A DNA stretch of 42,677 nt from Porphyromonadaceae bacterium (GTDB lineage Bacteria; Bacteroidota; Bacteroidia; Bacteroidales; Porphyromonadaceae), in the NCBI GenBank assembly GCA_030528445.1, contig JAUMYV010000007.1, positions 1 through 42,677 on the forward strand, written 5' to 3'. Below are positions 28,263 through 36,640 of this stretch, piece by piece. A model generated the notes under the pieces. That model searched no databases, was not told the DNA's origin, and was given only the letters and a program-made list of their open reading frames with translations. How positions within the stretch are numbered: the first letter of the stretch is position 1; the number at the start of each line of letters is the position of its first letter. The position numbers and the translations under genes were made by a program.

Positions 28263-28278
28263 CAAAACGCGCGTTTTG
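28263..28278. promoter_or_regulatory. Perfect 16-bp palindrome in the divergent gap
   Basis: CAAAACGCGCGTTTTG is identical to its reverse complement. It lies between the divergent glucosaminidase and susC promoters, about 250 and 450 bp from them. It could be an operator or part of the repeat cluster; there is no direct evidence of function. Confidence 0.3.
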
Positions 28279-28310
28279 TATGCACCTAATAGACAGGTAG
28301 ATAAAAATGG

Positions 28311-28333
28311 AATTTGGCTCGATTTTATCCGTT
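28311..28333 (-). repeat. Short partial copy of repeat R1
   Basis: AATTTGGCTCGATT (28311-28324) is identical over 14 bases to 42545-42558 on the plus strand, then decays. Its orientation is opposite to the main copy next to it. Confidence 0.4.
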
Positions 28334-28367
28334 CAGTACAATCATTTCAGAATTTCTCTGCACTAAT

Positions 28368-28528
28368 CTTTTTGGATCTGTGTACACATCGTGGCGAATT
28401 AGTCCTACAATCCCCAAAAATCTGTGAGAGTTTTTCCGCCAAGACGAAGCAATCGCCCCAAATTGCTCTCTCGGTTCGCCTAAATTGAGCCAAATTCATT
28501 TACAGACTTTAACCAAAAACGCGAAAGC
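28368..28528 (+). repeat. Dispersed repeat R1, copy A
   Basis: This aligns with the minus strand of 42481-42642 over about 160 bases, roughly three quarters identical by eye with small gaps. Conserved blocks in order are CTTTTT, CACATCG, GTCCTACAATCC, CAAAAA, TTTTTC, AAG-CGAA-CAATCG, CCAAATTG, TTTACA-ACTTTAACC and GCGAAA. No known family was recognised. Two frames give similar but interrupted peptides in both copies (VLQS-K, then L-TLT-NAK), so it may be decayed coding sequence. Confidence 0.75.
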
Positions 28529-28552
28529 AAAAAAGTCCGCTTTCGCGTTTTT
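28515..28552. terminator. Orphan bidirectional terminator-like hairpin
   Basis: AAAAACGCGAAAGC (28515-28528) pairs perfectly over 14 bp with GCTTTCGCGTTTTT (28539-28552) around a 10-base loop, with a T run on either strand. No protein gene ends here: the flanking genes diverge from this gap. It might end a small RNA arising in the repeat region. Only its left arm lies in the R1-homologous part; copy B lacks the second arm. Confidence 0.6.
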
Positions 28553-28706
28553 AGCATCATATACAGAACCAATCAATAGGCGACAGCCAATCACCCTTAA
28601 TCGGGAGCACAGCTACGTACCTCCTTCGCCCCACAAGAAGTACAACATTTCCCAGCCACTAAAAACACTTTTAATAATAACGACTAGATACTTACCCCTA
28701 ATACTA

Positions 28707-28738
28707 TTGTTTCCATCAATAGGGAATATTTATATTTG
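28707..28738 (+). promoter_or_regulatory. Promoter of susC-susD
   Basis: TATATTTG (28731-28738) is an exact TAnnTTTG match. A TTG at 28707-28709 lies 21 nt upstream as the -33 element. The start codon of susC is about 130 nt downstream, leaving a leader typical of susC genes. Confidence 0.6.
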
Positions 28739-28866
28739 CATTAATCAATCGACAAACCATCTTATTTAGTAAAATTATTGATATAAACACTCGCAATTTA
28801 ATTACGAGAACTACATACAACTGAAGCATACCTCATAATTAGTTATCCATTTAATACATAAGATTT

Positions 28867-31800
28867 ATGGCAAAAAATCTTTACTCCTTAGGAATGGCAC
28901 TACTGCTTACCGCCCCTTGGGTACAAGCTAGGGTGACCATCTCAACCTCGGATCACATAGCTCTGATGCAGCAAACCGAGGGCGTATGCCAAGGCGTGGT
29001 GAAAGATGCCAAGGGCGAACCACTCATCGGAGTTACGGTACAGGTCAAAGGCACGAGTATCGGTGCTGTAACGGATCTGGACGGACAGTTCTCAATCCCC
29101 AAGGTCAAGCTAGGTAGCCAACTAGAGTTTTCGTCTATCGGCTATGTAACTCAGCAAATCATCTACCGAGGGGAGGCTCTACAGATCGTCCTACTAGAGG
29201 ATAATACTCAGCTCGAGGAGCTCGTGGTGGTGGGCTACGGAGTTCAGAAGAAAGTCAATCTGACCGGTGCGGTATCGTCCGTCAAGGGAGGAGAGCTATC
29301 GCGTCGCCCCGTAACCAACGCCACACAGAGCTTGCAGGGGCTAGTACCAGGGCTCATGGTCGCCAACAACAAATCTGGCCGCCCCGGAGCCTCGGCAGCC
29401 CTATCGCTTCGTGGACAAGGGAACCTATCTGGTAGTGCAAGCCCCTACGTACTGGTAGATGGTGTAGAGATGGATCTATCGGAGGTCAATCCCAACGATA
29501 TCGAAAACATCAGTGTACTCAAGGATGCCGCTGCGAGTGCCATCTACGGAGCTCGTGCTGCCTATGGTGTGATCCTCGTAACGACCAAGCGCGGTGAAGT
29601 GGGCAAAATGCGCATCAACTATCAGGGCAATGTCGGTTGGTCTACACCGACGGTTCTGCCCAAGATGGTCAACTCGGTAGACTTCGCTCGATTCTGGAAC
29701 GATGGGGCAACCAATGCGGGAGCCCCTCGTAAGTACAGCCCAGAGCGCATCGCCCTACTAGAGAAATACATCAACGACCCCTGTAGCGTAGATCCTTGGG
29801 CCGATCTCCCCAAGAACCACAGCATGAACCCCGCCTACGAGAATACAGAGAAGGGGATCGGCAATGTGGACTACTTCAAGCTACACTACAAAGACCTAGC
29901 ACTCAAACATAACCACACGCTAAGCCTTAGCGGAGGGAGCAAAGCCGCACAGTACTACGTCTCTGGGGGCTACTACAATGAGAGAGGGATCTTGCGCTAT
30001 GCCGATATGGAGTTTAGCCGTTACAATTTCTCGGCTAGCCTAACCTCTCAGCTTACCAAGTGGCTCAAGCTCAAGACAGCAACCAAGTTTATGCACTCGG
30101 ACAACCGTAGCCCATTCGGCCCCGGTGGTCTCAGCGAGGGCTTCTTCCATAGCTTGGCTCGCTTCTTCCCCACGATCTCGGAGAAAGACCCCAATGGTCG
30201 CTTCACAGAGCTCAGTATGGTGCCCTACCTGCAGAGTGGCACATACACGCAGAGCAACAACAACAACCTCAATCTATCTGCCGGCGTAGAGCTACAGCCA
30301 CTGAAGAACTGGTTCATCTTCTTCGACTATACGCATCGCCTCTCCATGCAGGAGTACGAAGCGCTCAATAGGCCTGCGCTCATCTACGGAGCAGACGGCA
30401 AGTCCATCTCGCTAGGGGTTCGCTCGGAGCTTGGCATTGCTCGTGACGGCCGATTTACTCGTCAGTTCGATCGGCACAACTATTCTTCGGTCAATCTGTA
30501 CAGCAACTACCTATTCACGCTCGGGGAGAAGCACGACTTCACGGTCATGGGTGGATTCCAGCAGGAGAGTAGCCACAGTAGCTATCTCGGTAGCTCCATC
30601 ACAGGGCTATTCTCACTGACCAACCCCAACGTGGGTATGGGTACGGGAGACAAAGTGCCCACCGACGTACGCAACGGCTGGGCTACACGCGGCTTCTTCG
30701 GTCGCCTCAACTACAGCTACGACGGACGTTACCTGCTAGAGCTCAACGGGCGATACGACGGCTCTTCACGCTTTGCCAAGGATAGCCGCTGGGGCTTCTT
30801 CCCCTCGGCATCGCTCGGGTGGAACATCCACAGAGAAGGGTTCATGGAATCGCTCTCTGGCACCCTATCCAACCTCAAGCTTAGAGGATCGTATGGTCTA
30901 CTAGGTAACCAAGCTGGTGCAGGGCTCTACACCTTTGCCTCCACGATGGAGCTAAGCCGTGGTCTAGGGCAGTACATCTTCCCAGATGGTAGACACACCT
31001 ATACCAATGCTCCTAGGGTCATCAGCCCAACCACCACATGGGAGAAGGTAGAGAGCATCAACGTGGGGCTAGACTTCGGCCTATGGGGCAATGCGCTTAC
31101 AGGCTCGATAGACCTCTTCCAGAGAGATACGAGAGATATGCTTGGCCCTGGTATTCCCTTCCCCGACTACTTCGGAGCTGCAGCACCACAGACCAACAAC
31201 GCCAGCCTACGCAACAGGGGTTGGGAGCTATCTTTGGGCTATCAGGGACAGATCGGCAAGGATATTGCTTACAAGATCACAGGGATACTCTCGGATGCCA
31301 CCTCTATCGTCACTAAGTACGAGAACCCAACCAAGAGCGACCCCCAAGGTTCGTGGTACGAGGGCAGATCGGTCGGAGAGATCTGGGGCTATAGAGCCGA
31401 CGGGCTCATCCAGACTGCCGAGGAGGCCAAAGCCTACAACGAACAGCACGACCTCTCGTTCTTGAGCAAAAAGCCTTGGACACCCGGGGACGTTAAGTAC
31501 AGAGACCTCAACGGCGACGGACGCATCAACAACGGAAAGAATAAAGTCGGCGATATGGGCGACCTAGAGATCATCGGCGATACGACCCCACGCTACCAAT
31601 ACTCGGTCAATGGTAGCATCAGCTACAAGGGGCTTAGCTTGAGCTTCATGCTACAGGGGGTGGGCAAGCGCGATTGGAATCCTGGCGGAGCAGCCTACTT
31701 CTGGGGAGCAGGTGCCTACGCACAGGTAACCGTCTTCAAGGAGCACATGGACTACTGGCGCGAGGATAACCCAGGGGCTTACTACCCCAAGCCTTACATC

Positions 31801-32106
31801 CATGGCGTGGGGGCTATCGGCTCCTTCCAGAGCAAAACACGACAGACAGCCGACCGCTACCTACAGAGTGCAGCCTACTGTCGCCTCAAAAATCTGACCC
31901 TCAGCTATGATATCCCCAAGATGTGGGTCTATAAGCTCGGCGTCAATGGCCTACAAGTCTTCTTCTCGGGTGAAAACCTGCTTACCTTCACAAGCCTGAA
32001 GACCATGTTTGACCCAGAAGTGATCTTCGCAACAAACGGATTTAGCGCAGACAAAAACTATCCGATGAATCGCGTTTTCTCTTGTGGTCTTACCGTTAAC
32101 TTATAA
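28867..32106 (+). CDS. SusC/RagA-family TonB-dependent outer-membrane transporter
   Basis: A 22-stranded outer-membrane barrel that imports a ligand with TonB energy and a SusD lid. The 1079-residue protein has a signal peptide (about 1-21), then a carboxypeptidase-regulatory-like domain (about 40-112: GVVKDAKGEPLIGVTVQVKG). The SusC motif LEELVVVGYGVQKKVNLTGA comes next, then the plug domain (SLQGLVPGLMV, SPYVLVDGVEMDLSEVNPND, SVLKDAAASAIYGARAA) and the barrel. The C-terminus NRVFSCGLTVNL ends in a hydrophobic barrel strand as expected. There is no FecR or sigma-factor gene nearby. The substrate is unknown: no glycosidase or peptidase adjoins the pair on this strand. Confidence 0.96.
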   Translation: MAKNLYSLGMALLLTAPWVQARVTISTSDHIALMQQTEGVCQGVVKDAKGEPLIGVTVQVKGTSIGAVTDLDGQFSIPKVKLGSQLEFSSIGYVTQQIIYRGEALQIVLLEDNTQLEELVVVGYGVQKKVNLTGAVSSVKGGELSRRPVTNATQSLQGLVPGLMVANNKSGRPGASAALSLRGQGNLSGSASPYVLVDGVEMDLSEVNPNDIENISVLKDAAASAIYGARAAYGVILVTTKRGEVGKMRINYQGNVGWSTPTVLPKMVNSVDFARFWNDGATNAGAPRKYSPERIALLEKYINDPCSVDPWADLPKNHSMNPAYENTEKGIGNVDYFKLHYKDLALKHNHTLSLSGGSKAAQYYVSGGYYNERGILRYADMEFSRYNFSASLTSQLTKWLKLKTATKFMHSDNRSPFGPGGLSEGFFHSLARFFPTISEKDPNGRFTELSMVPYLQSGTYTQSNNNNLNLSAGVELQPLKNWFIFFDYTHRLSMQEYEALNRPALIYGADGKSISLGVRSELGIARDGRFTRQFDRHNYSSVNLYSNYLFTLGEKHDFTVMGGFQQESSHSSYLGSSITGLFSLTNPNVGMGTGDKVPTDVRNGWATRGFFGRLNYSYDGRYLLELNGRYDGSSRFAKDSRWGFFPSASLGWNIHREGFMESLSGTLSNLKLRGSYGLLGNQAGAGLYTFASTMELSRGLGQYIFPDGRHTYTNAPRVISPTTTWEKVESINVGLDFGLWGNALTGSIDLFQRDTRDMLGPGIPFPDYFGAAAPQTNNASLRNRGWELSLGYQGQIGKDIAYKITGILSDATSIVTKYENPTKSDPQGSWYEGRSVGEIWGYRADGLIQTAEEAKAYNEQHDLSFLSKKPWTPGDVKYRDLNGDGRINNGKNKVGDMGDLEIIGDTTPRYQYSVNGSISYKGLSLSFMLQGVGKRDWNPGGAAYFWGAGAYAQVTVFKEHMDYWREDNPGAYYPKPYIHGVGAIGSFQSKTRQTADRYLQSAAYCRLKNLTLSYDIPKMWVYKLGVNGLQVFFSGENLLTFTSLKTMFDPEVIFATNGFSADKNYPMNRVFSCGLTVNL

Positions 32107-32118
32107 TTAGCAATAGCG

Positions 32119-33939
32119 ATGAAACGTAAAAACATAATCCTATCAATCTCCCTACTGGCTGCGATCTGCACCACGGGGTGCAATAATCTCGACCTACAGC
32201 CAGAGGGTGTACTGACGACGAACAATCCGTTTCTCAGCGTAGGGGAGATGCAGAACTACATAGACCAGTTCTACGAATCGGGGCTCCGCCATCAAGGCTT
32301 CGGTCCCGGTGGAGGTGGAGGCATCGCAGGCGACGACATAGCGAGCGACAACCTCTCGGCCAGTGCCCCCAATACACGCCTCAACGGCCAGCTAGCCCTG
32401 AGCAACGCCGGCACGCTAAACGCCTACACGCAGATCCGCAACGTCAACTACCTAATCAACAACCTAGGAAATGCAGCAGAGAAGGGCACGGAGCAGTACA
32501 ATCACCTCGTAGGCGAGGCGTACTACTTCCGAGCATGGTACTACTATCGTCTATTGGTAGACTACGGCCCTATCACTTGGCTAGACCAGCCACTAGAGGC
32601 CAAGCTCGAGGGTATGGATCGCCCACGCGATAGCCGCACATTCGTCGTGGACAAGATATTGGCAGACCTCGATATGGCTATTGAGAACCTGCGCGAGCAG
32701 AGTAGCTCTGCCACGATGCGTGTGCATAGAGACGTGGCTCGTGCGCTCAAAAGTGAGGTAGCCCTATTCGAGGCAACTTGGGAGAAGTACCATAAGGCCG
32801 AGCAAGACGGATTCTTCGACCCAAGCATCACGGAGGAGAAAATCAAGGGATACCTAACCCAAGCAGCCGAAGCTGCCAAGGCTGTCATCGACAGGAAGGT
32901 ATGGACGATCCACTCCACAGGCAAGCCTCACAGCGACTACCGCGAACTATTCGCTATGACTGACCTCTCGGCCAATAAGGAGGTAATGTGGTTCAAGCGG
33001 TACGATGGCGACCAAGTGGGCAACAACGTCAATCGCTACCTCAACAACGGCGGCGGGAGCATCGGCGTAACGGCTTCGCTCGTCGATGACTATCTGACCC
33101 TCGAGGGTAAGCCTTTCGTAGGCGATGCCAAGCTCGACGCCAAGAAAGTCTTCGGCGAGGAGCTCAAACCCACCCTACGCGACCCACGTCTGTCGCAGAC
33201 AGTTTGTATGCCAGGGCAGAAGCTACGTCCAGACCAACCCCCATACGTCGTACCACCGCTTAGGGGCGGCTCTTTTAACCAGAATATGACGGGCTACTCT
33301 CTGCTCAAGCATGTGCAGATTGACTACACTGGCAATCTAGATGCCGAGTTTAAGGGAGCGACCCCAGGGATACAGGTTCGCTATGCCGAGGTACTGCTCA
33401 ACTATGCCGAGGCTCTAGCCGAGCTAGACGGAGCAGCCAATGCGGCCAAGATCATTGAGGTCATTAAGCCTCTACGAGATCGTGTAGGGATGCCTAGCAT
33501 GGACTTCGATCGTGAGTACAATACCGAGGCAGACTATCCATTTAGAGGTCTAGACAAGTACATCCAAGCCGTTAGACGCGAGCGTCGCATCGAGCAGGCG
33601 AATGAGGGGCGTCGCCTCTACGACATCCTACGCTGGGCAGCTGCAGACGAACTCATCGTAGGCAAGCGAGCCATGGGGGCGCTTTTCATCGGAAGTAACC
33701 TGAACGGGCACGAGAGCTACAAGGGGCAGACCTTCGTCTACGACCAACCCAAAAACAATAACCTCTTCCTCACCGGAAAACCAGGCGATCCATATCGCTA
33801 TATCTTGCCTATCAATCCAGAGGCAGGCTATGAGTCGGGGTGGCAGTTCAACCTCAAGCGCGACTACCTCTTGCCTATCCGTCTGGATATGATCGCCAGA
33901 ACGAATGGTAAGTGGACTCAGAATCCCGGCTGGGAATAA
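32119..33939 (+). CDS. SusD/RagB-family substrate-binding lipoprotein
   Basis: The surface lid partner of the SusC protein 12 nt upstream, 606 residues. The signal peptide ends in a lipobox, TTGC (C21). SusD family features are NYLINNLGNA and the TPR-like LVGEAYYFRAWYYYRLLVDYG, where the hydrophobic helix packs in the family fold. The C-terminal RYAEVLLNYAEALAELDGAA and KYIQAVRRERRIEQANEGRRLYDILRW follow. A GPGGGGGI stretch near residue 63 is glycine rich. It is followed by a strong terminator. Confidence 0.95.
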   Translation: MKRKNIILSISLLAAICTTGCNNLDLQPEGVLTTNNPFLSVGEMQNYIDQFYESGLRHQGFGPGGGGGIAGDDIASDNLSASAPNTRLNGQLALSNAGTLNAYTQIRNVNYLINNLGNAAEKGTEQYNHLVGEAYYFRAWYYYRLLVDYGPITWLDQPLEAKLEGMDRPRDSRTFVVDKILADLDMAIENLREQSSSATMRVHRDVARALKSEVALFEATWEKYHKAEQDGFFDPSITEEKIKGYLTQAAEAAKAVIDRKVWTIHSTGKPHSDYRELFAMTDLSANKEVMWFKRYDGDQVGNNVNRYLNNGGGSIGVTASLVDDYLTLEGKPFVGDAKLDAKKVFGEELKPTLRDPRLSQTVCMPGQKLRPDQPPYVVPPLRGGSFNQNMTGYSLLKHVQIDYTGNLDAEFKGATPGIQVRYAEVLLNYAEALAELDGAANAAKIIEVIKPLRDRVGMPSMDFDREYNTEADYPFRGLDKYIQAVRRERRIEQANEGRRLYDILRWAAADELIVGKRAMGALFIGSNLNGHESYKGQTFVYDQPKNNNLFLTGKPGDPYRYILPINPEAGYESGWQFNLKRDYLLPIRLDMIARTNGKWTQNPGWE

Positions 33940-33950
33940 GCGAACTTGAT

Positions 33951-34005
33951 AACGAGAGAGGTGCGTGTCGTAACCCTAGTGGTTATGGTGCGCACCTCTC
34001 TCGTT
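33951..34005 (+). terminator. Terminator of susC-susD
   Basis: AACGAGAGAGGTGCG (33951-33965) pairs perfectly over 15 bp with CGCACCTCTCTCGTT (33991-34005), with an inner GTAACC/GGTTAT stem. It lies 11 nt after the susD stop codon. The T tract is short, so termination strength is uncertain. Confidence 0.75.
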
Positions 34006-34069
34006 ACTCCCCTAATAGATCTATCGCCAAGTTCTACAGGTTGGGTACGTGGCAGAGCTAGTAAATGAT

Positions 34070-34077
34070 TATCTTTG
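34070..34077 (+). promoter_or_regulatory. -7 element upstream of the sigma-54 activator gene
   Basis: TATCTTTG is an exact TAnnTTTG match, 20 nt before the ATG at 34098. It implies a very short leader. A good -33 element is not visible. Confidence 0.5.
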
Positions 34078-34097
34078 TGACAAAATGGCAGTAAGAT

Positions 34098-35402
34098 ATG
34101 AATGTCGATATACAGCAGATTAAACAAAGATTTGGGATCATTGGCTCAGCACCACTCTTGCTCAGAGCAATACAAGTGGCTGTGCAGGTAGCCCCGACCG
34201 ATATGTCCGTCCTGATTATGGGAGAGAGTGGCGTCGGTAAGGAGAGTTTTCCCCGAATCATCCACCAATACAGCACGCGCAAGCATGGACCCTACATAGC
34301 AGTCAACTGCGGTGCAATCCCCGAGGGGACAATCGATTCGGAGCTCTTTGGCCACCTCAAAGGTTCTTTCACAGGAGCGATGGGCGACCGCAAGGGCTAC
34401 TTCCAAGAGGCAGACGGGGGGACTATATTCCTAGATGAAGTTGGGGAGCTACCTCTCTCGACCCAAGCACGCCTCCTGCGCGTCCTAGAGGTTGGGGAGT
34501 TCATCCCAGTGGGAGCAAGCCAACCGCTACGCACCAACGTGCGCATCGTCGCAGCGACGAACGTCAATCTACGCGAAGCCGTAGACAGAGGTCGCTTCCG
34601 CGAGGATTTGCTCTTCCGTCTCAATACCGTCCCCATTGAGGTGCCACCTCTGCGCAAGCGTACGGAGGATATCAACCTACTATTCCGCTACTTCGCCGCT
34701 CAAGTGGCAGACAAATACAATATGCCTCCCCTACGTCTAGATGACGATGCCGTGCGTCTCTTGCAGCAGTACTATTGGCCGGGCAACATCCGTGAGCTAC
34801 GCAATCTGACCGATCGCATCAGCGTTCTAGAGGAGGAGCGTCAGGTCACAGCCTCAACGATAGAGAAATATCTTCCAGCCTCGACGCATAGCGACTATCA
34901 CCCTGCCCTACGTACCATGGTCAGCGAGGCTAGTACCTCGACTAGCGCAGGCTTAGGCGATAGGGAGGCTGTACTACACCTACTACTAGAGATGAAGCAA
35001 GAGATGAGCGACCTACGCAAACTCGTGGGCAACATCATGCAAGGGAAAGTAAAAATCCCCGGCTATGCCGACGCTACTGTTGCTTCGGTCGAACCTATTC
35101 CTCCTATCCATCAGCCGATCGTCTCCCAGCCTACTCACTCGGTAGAGGAGCTCTCGTCCTACCTACAAGCCCCCTCTCCTAGTGCCTACAGGCAACCTCA
35201 CAGAGGCGCAGAGGACATCGAAGTACAGGTGGTGGATGCTAGCCCAATGGAAGAAGGGCGTTCGCTCGAGGAGGTGGAGCGCAATATGATCATCGCAGCT
35301 CTAGCACGCCACTCGGGCAAGAGACGCCCAACGGCAGAGGAGCTCAAAATATCCGAACGTACCCTATATCGCAAAATCAAAGAATATGGTCTCGATGTCT
35401 AG
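34098..35402 (+). CDS. Sigma-54-dependent transcriptional activator (AAA+ and Fis-type HTH)
   Basis: An enhancer-binding protein of 434 residues that would remodel RNA polymerase-sigma-54. The AAA+ domain begins almost at the N-terminus: Walker A GESGVGKE (42-49), sigma-54-contacting loop GSFTGA (89-94; usual form GAFTGA), Walker B TIFLDEVGEL (109-118), and the sensor and arginine-finger region with LLFRLNTVPIEVPPLRKR. A Pro/Ser-rich linker (about 275-385) precedes a Fis-type helix-turn-helix (RRPTAEELKISERTLYRKIK). There is no receiver, GAF or PAS domain. Its neighbours lptE, the helical-repeat gene and secG form a block conserved in Bacteroidota. The lptE start overlaps its stop. Confidence 0.93.
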   Translation: MNVDIQQIKQRFGIIGSAPLLLRAIQVAVQVAPTDMSVLIMGESGVGKESFPRIIHQYSTRKHGPYIAVNCGAIPEGTIDSELFGHLKGSFTGAMGDRKGYFQEADGGTIFLDEVGELPLSTQARLLRVLEVGEFIPVGASQPLRTNVRIVAATNVNLREAVDRGRFREDLLFRLNTVPIEVPPLRKRTEDINLLFRYFAAQVADKYNMPPLRLDDDAVRLLQQYYWPGNIRELRNLTDRISVLEEERQVTASTIEKYLPASTHSDYHPALRTMVSEASTSTSAGLGDREAVLHLLLEMKQEMSDLRKLVGNIMQGKVKIPGYADATVASVEPIPPIHQPIVSQPTHSVEELSSYLQAPSPSAYRQPHRGAEDIEVQVVDASPMEEGRSLEEVERNMIIAALARHSGKRRPTAEELKISERTLYRKIKEYGLDV

Positions 35403-35919
35403 AGGCGCTATACGCGCTGTGCAGATCGCCACACTGTATTGGCTCATGGCTCTCGTGCAGGCGTGCAGCATCAGTTATAAATTCAATGGCGGTTCGCTCG
35501 ACTACACCCGCATCAAGTCCATCTCCATCTCGGAGGTGTACAATCGTGCGCCAATTATCTACCCCCCTCTGGCCCCAAACTTCACAGAGAAACTCAAGGA
35601 CTTCTACACCAGCCGTACGAGACTGGAGCAGGTACCCCGAACTGGAGATTTGGAGCTAGAGTGCACCATCACGGGCTATGACCTCACGCCTATGGCCGTC
35701 AGCGACGACAACTTTGCCTCACGCACAGTCTTCACCGTGACGATGCAGGTCAAGTACACCAACAACGTGGACGAGAAGGAAAGCTTCGACCGTAGCTTCA
35801 AGGCGCACAGAGACTTCGACCGCAACGAGACGTTCGTCTCTGTACAAGATCAATTGCTCGAGGAGATCGTAGAGGATTTGATCAAGCAGATCTACAACGC
35901 CACGGTAGAGAACTGGTAG
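35395..35919 (+). CDS. lptE: LptE-family LPS-assembly lipoprotein
   Basis: A 174-residue lipoprotein of the Bacteroidota LptE family, which partners LptD in placing LPS in the outer leaflet. A signal peptide ends in VQAC (lipobox C24). The family core follows: SYKFNGGSLDYTRIKSISIS, NRAPIIYPPLAPNFTEKLKD and DLELECTITGYDLTPMAVS. The chosen ATG overlaps the upstream gene stop by 8 nt; an ATG three codons earlier (35386) is also possible. Assignment rests on the recognisable core and the conserved gene order. Confidence 0.9.
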   Translation: MSRGAIRAVQIATLYWLMALVQACSISYKFNGGSLDYTRIKSISISEVYNRAPIIYPPLAPNFTEKLKDFYTSRTRLEQVPRTGDLELECTITGYDLTPMAVSDDNFASRTVFTVTMQVKYTNNVDEKESFDRSFKAHRDFDRNETFVSVQDQLLEEIVEDLIKQIYNATVENW

Positions 35920-35927
35920 CTAGAGCT

Positions 35928-36626
35928 ATGACAAGAGACGAATTATACGCCTACATGCGCGACCCGAGTAGCATCGCACCCGAGGCTCTACCAGCTCTAC
36001 GCGAGCTCGTGGAGGCATACCCCTATTGCGCCAGCTACACCTTCCTATACCTCTATGCCTTGGCTCGGAGTGAGGATTTGCGCTGCCGCTCCGAGCTTAG
36101 GCGTTTAGCTCTATATCTGCCCGACCGTGGTAGGCTATATAACATGGTAGAGACACCAGGGCAAGCTCCTGCCTGCCAAGGCATCGTAGCGACCTCGGAG
36201 ACGAGAGATCCATTCTCAATCATCGACAGCTATCTTGATGAGATGCGTGCTGCTGGCGAAGATCTCCCTACGGAACTCACCTATACCACATCTGTCGATC
36301 GGGATGACTATTTTGCCTGCGAACCTAACGTCGCAGAGAGCGTGGAGCAGGAGGGATTCGCCCTCCTAGCCGAGAGAGCGGGAGGCACTCCGAGTACTTT
36401 CGACCCATCGGCATCTATACCACCCAGAGTCAGTGACGAGGCACAAGGGGAAGAACTCGAGGAAGCACTCTTCACCGAAACGCTGGCCAAAATATACATT
36501 CAGCAAGGTAAGTACGACAGAGCTCTGCGCATTATTCGCTCTATCAGTTTGAATTATCCGAAAAAAAACCTTTACTTTGCAGACCAAATTAGGTTCTTGG
36601 AACGATTGATAAATAATAAACAATAA
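35928..36626 (+). CDS. Conserved protein with a C-terminal TPR-like segment, function unknown
   Basis: A 232-residue cytoplasmic protein with no signal peptide. The N-terminal part is helical (RDPSSIAPEALPALRELVEA, then YPYCASYTFLYLYAL). The middle is acidic and probably disordered (about 95-185). The end, KIYIQQGKYDRALRIIRSIS followed by NLYFADQIRFLERLI, looks like a TPR unit. It lies 8 nt after lptE and 14 nt before secG, an arrangement found widely in Bacteroidota. Its role is not established. Confidence 0.8.
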   Translation: MTRDELYAYMRDPSSIAPEALPALRELVEAYPYCASYTFLYLYALARSEDLRCRSELRRLALYLPDRGRLYNMVETPGQAPACQGIVATSETRDPFSIIDSYLDEMRAAGEDLPTELTYTTSVDRDDYFACEPNVAESVEQEGFALLAERAGGTPSTFDPSASIPPRVSDEAQGEELEEALFTETLAKIYIQQGKYDRALRIIRSISLNYPKKNLYFADQIRFLERLINNKQ

Positions 36627-36640
36627 GATAATAGACACAA

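Noticed and set aside
28276..28488. 70-codon plus-strand frame in the repeat region
   Set aside because: It is explained by R1; the frame is not maintained in the second copy and there is no promoter or start signal.
28385..28528. CRISPR array in the repeat-rich gap
   Set aside because: The repeats are long, dispersed and inverted, with no regular short direct repeats or spacers and no cas genes.
28485..28769. 94-codon plus-strand frame upstream of susC
   Set aside because: It begins inside repeat R1, crosses the orphan hairpin and the susC promoter, and has no recognisable domain.
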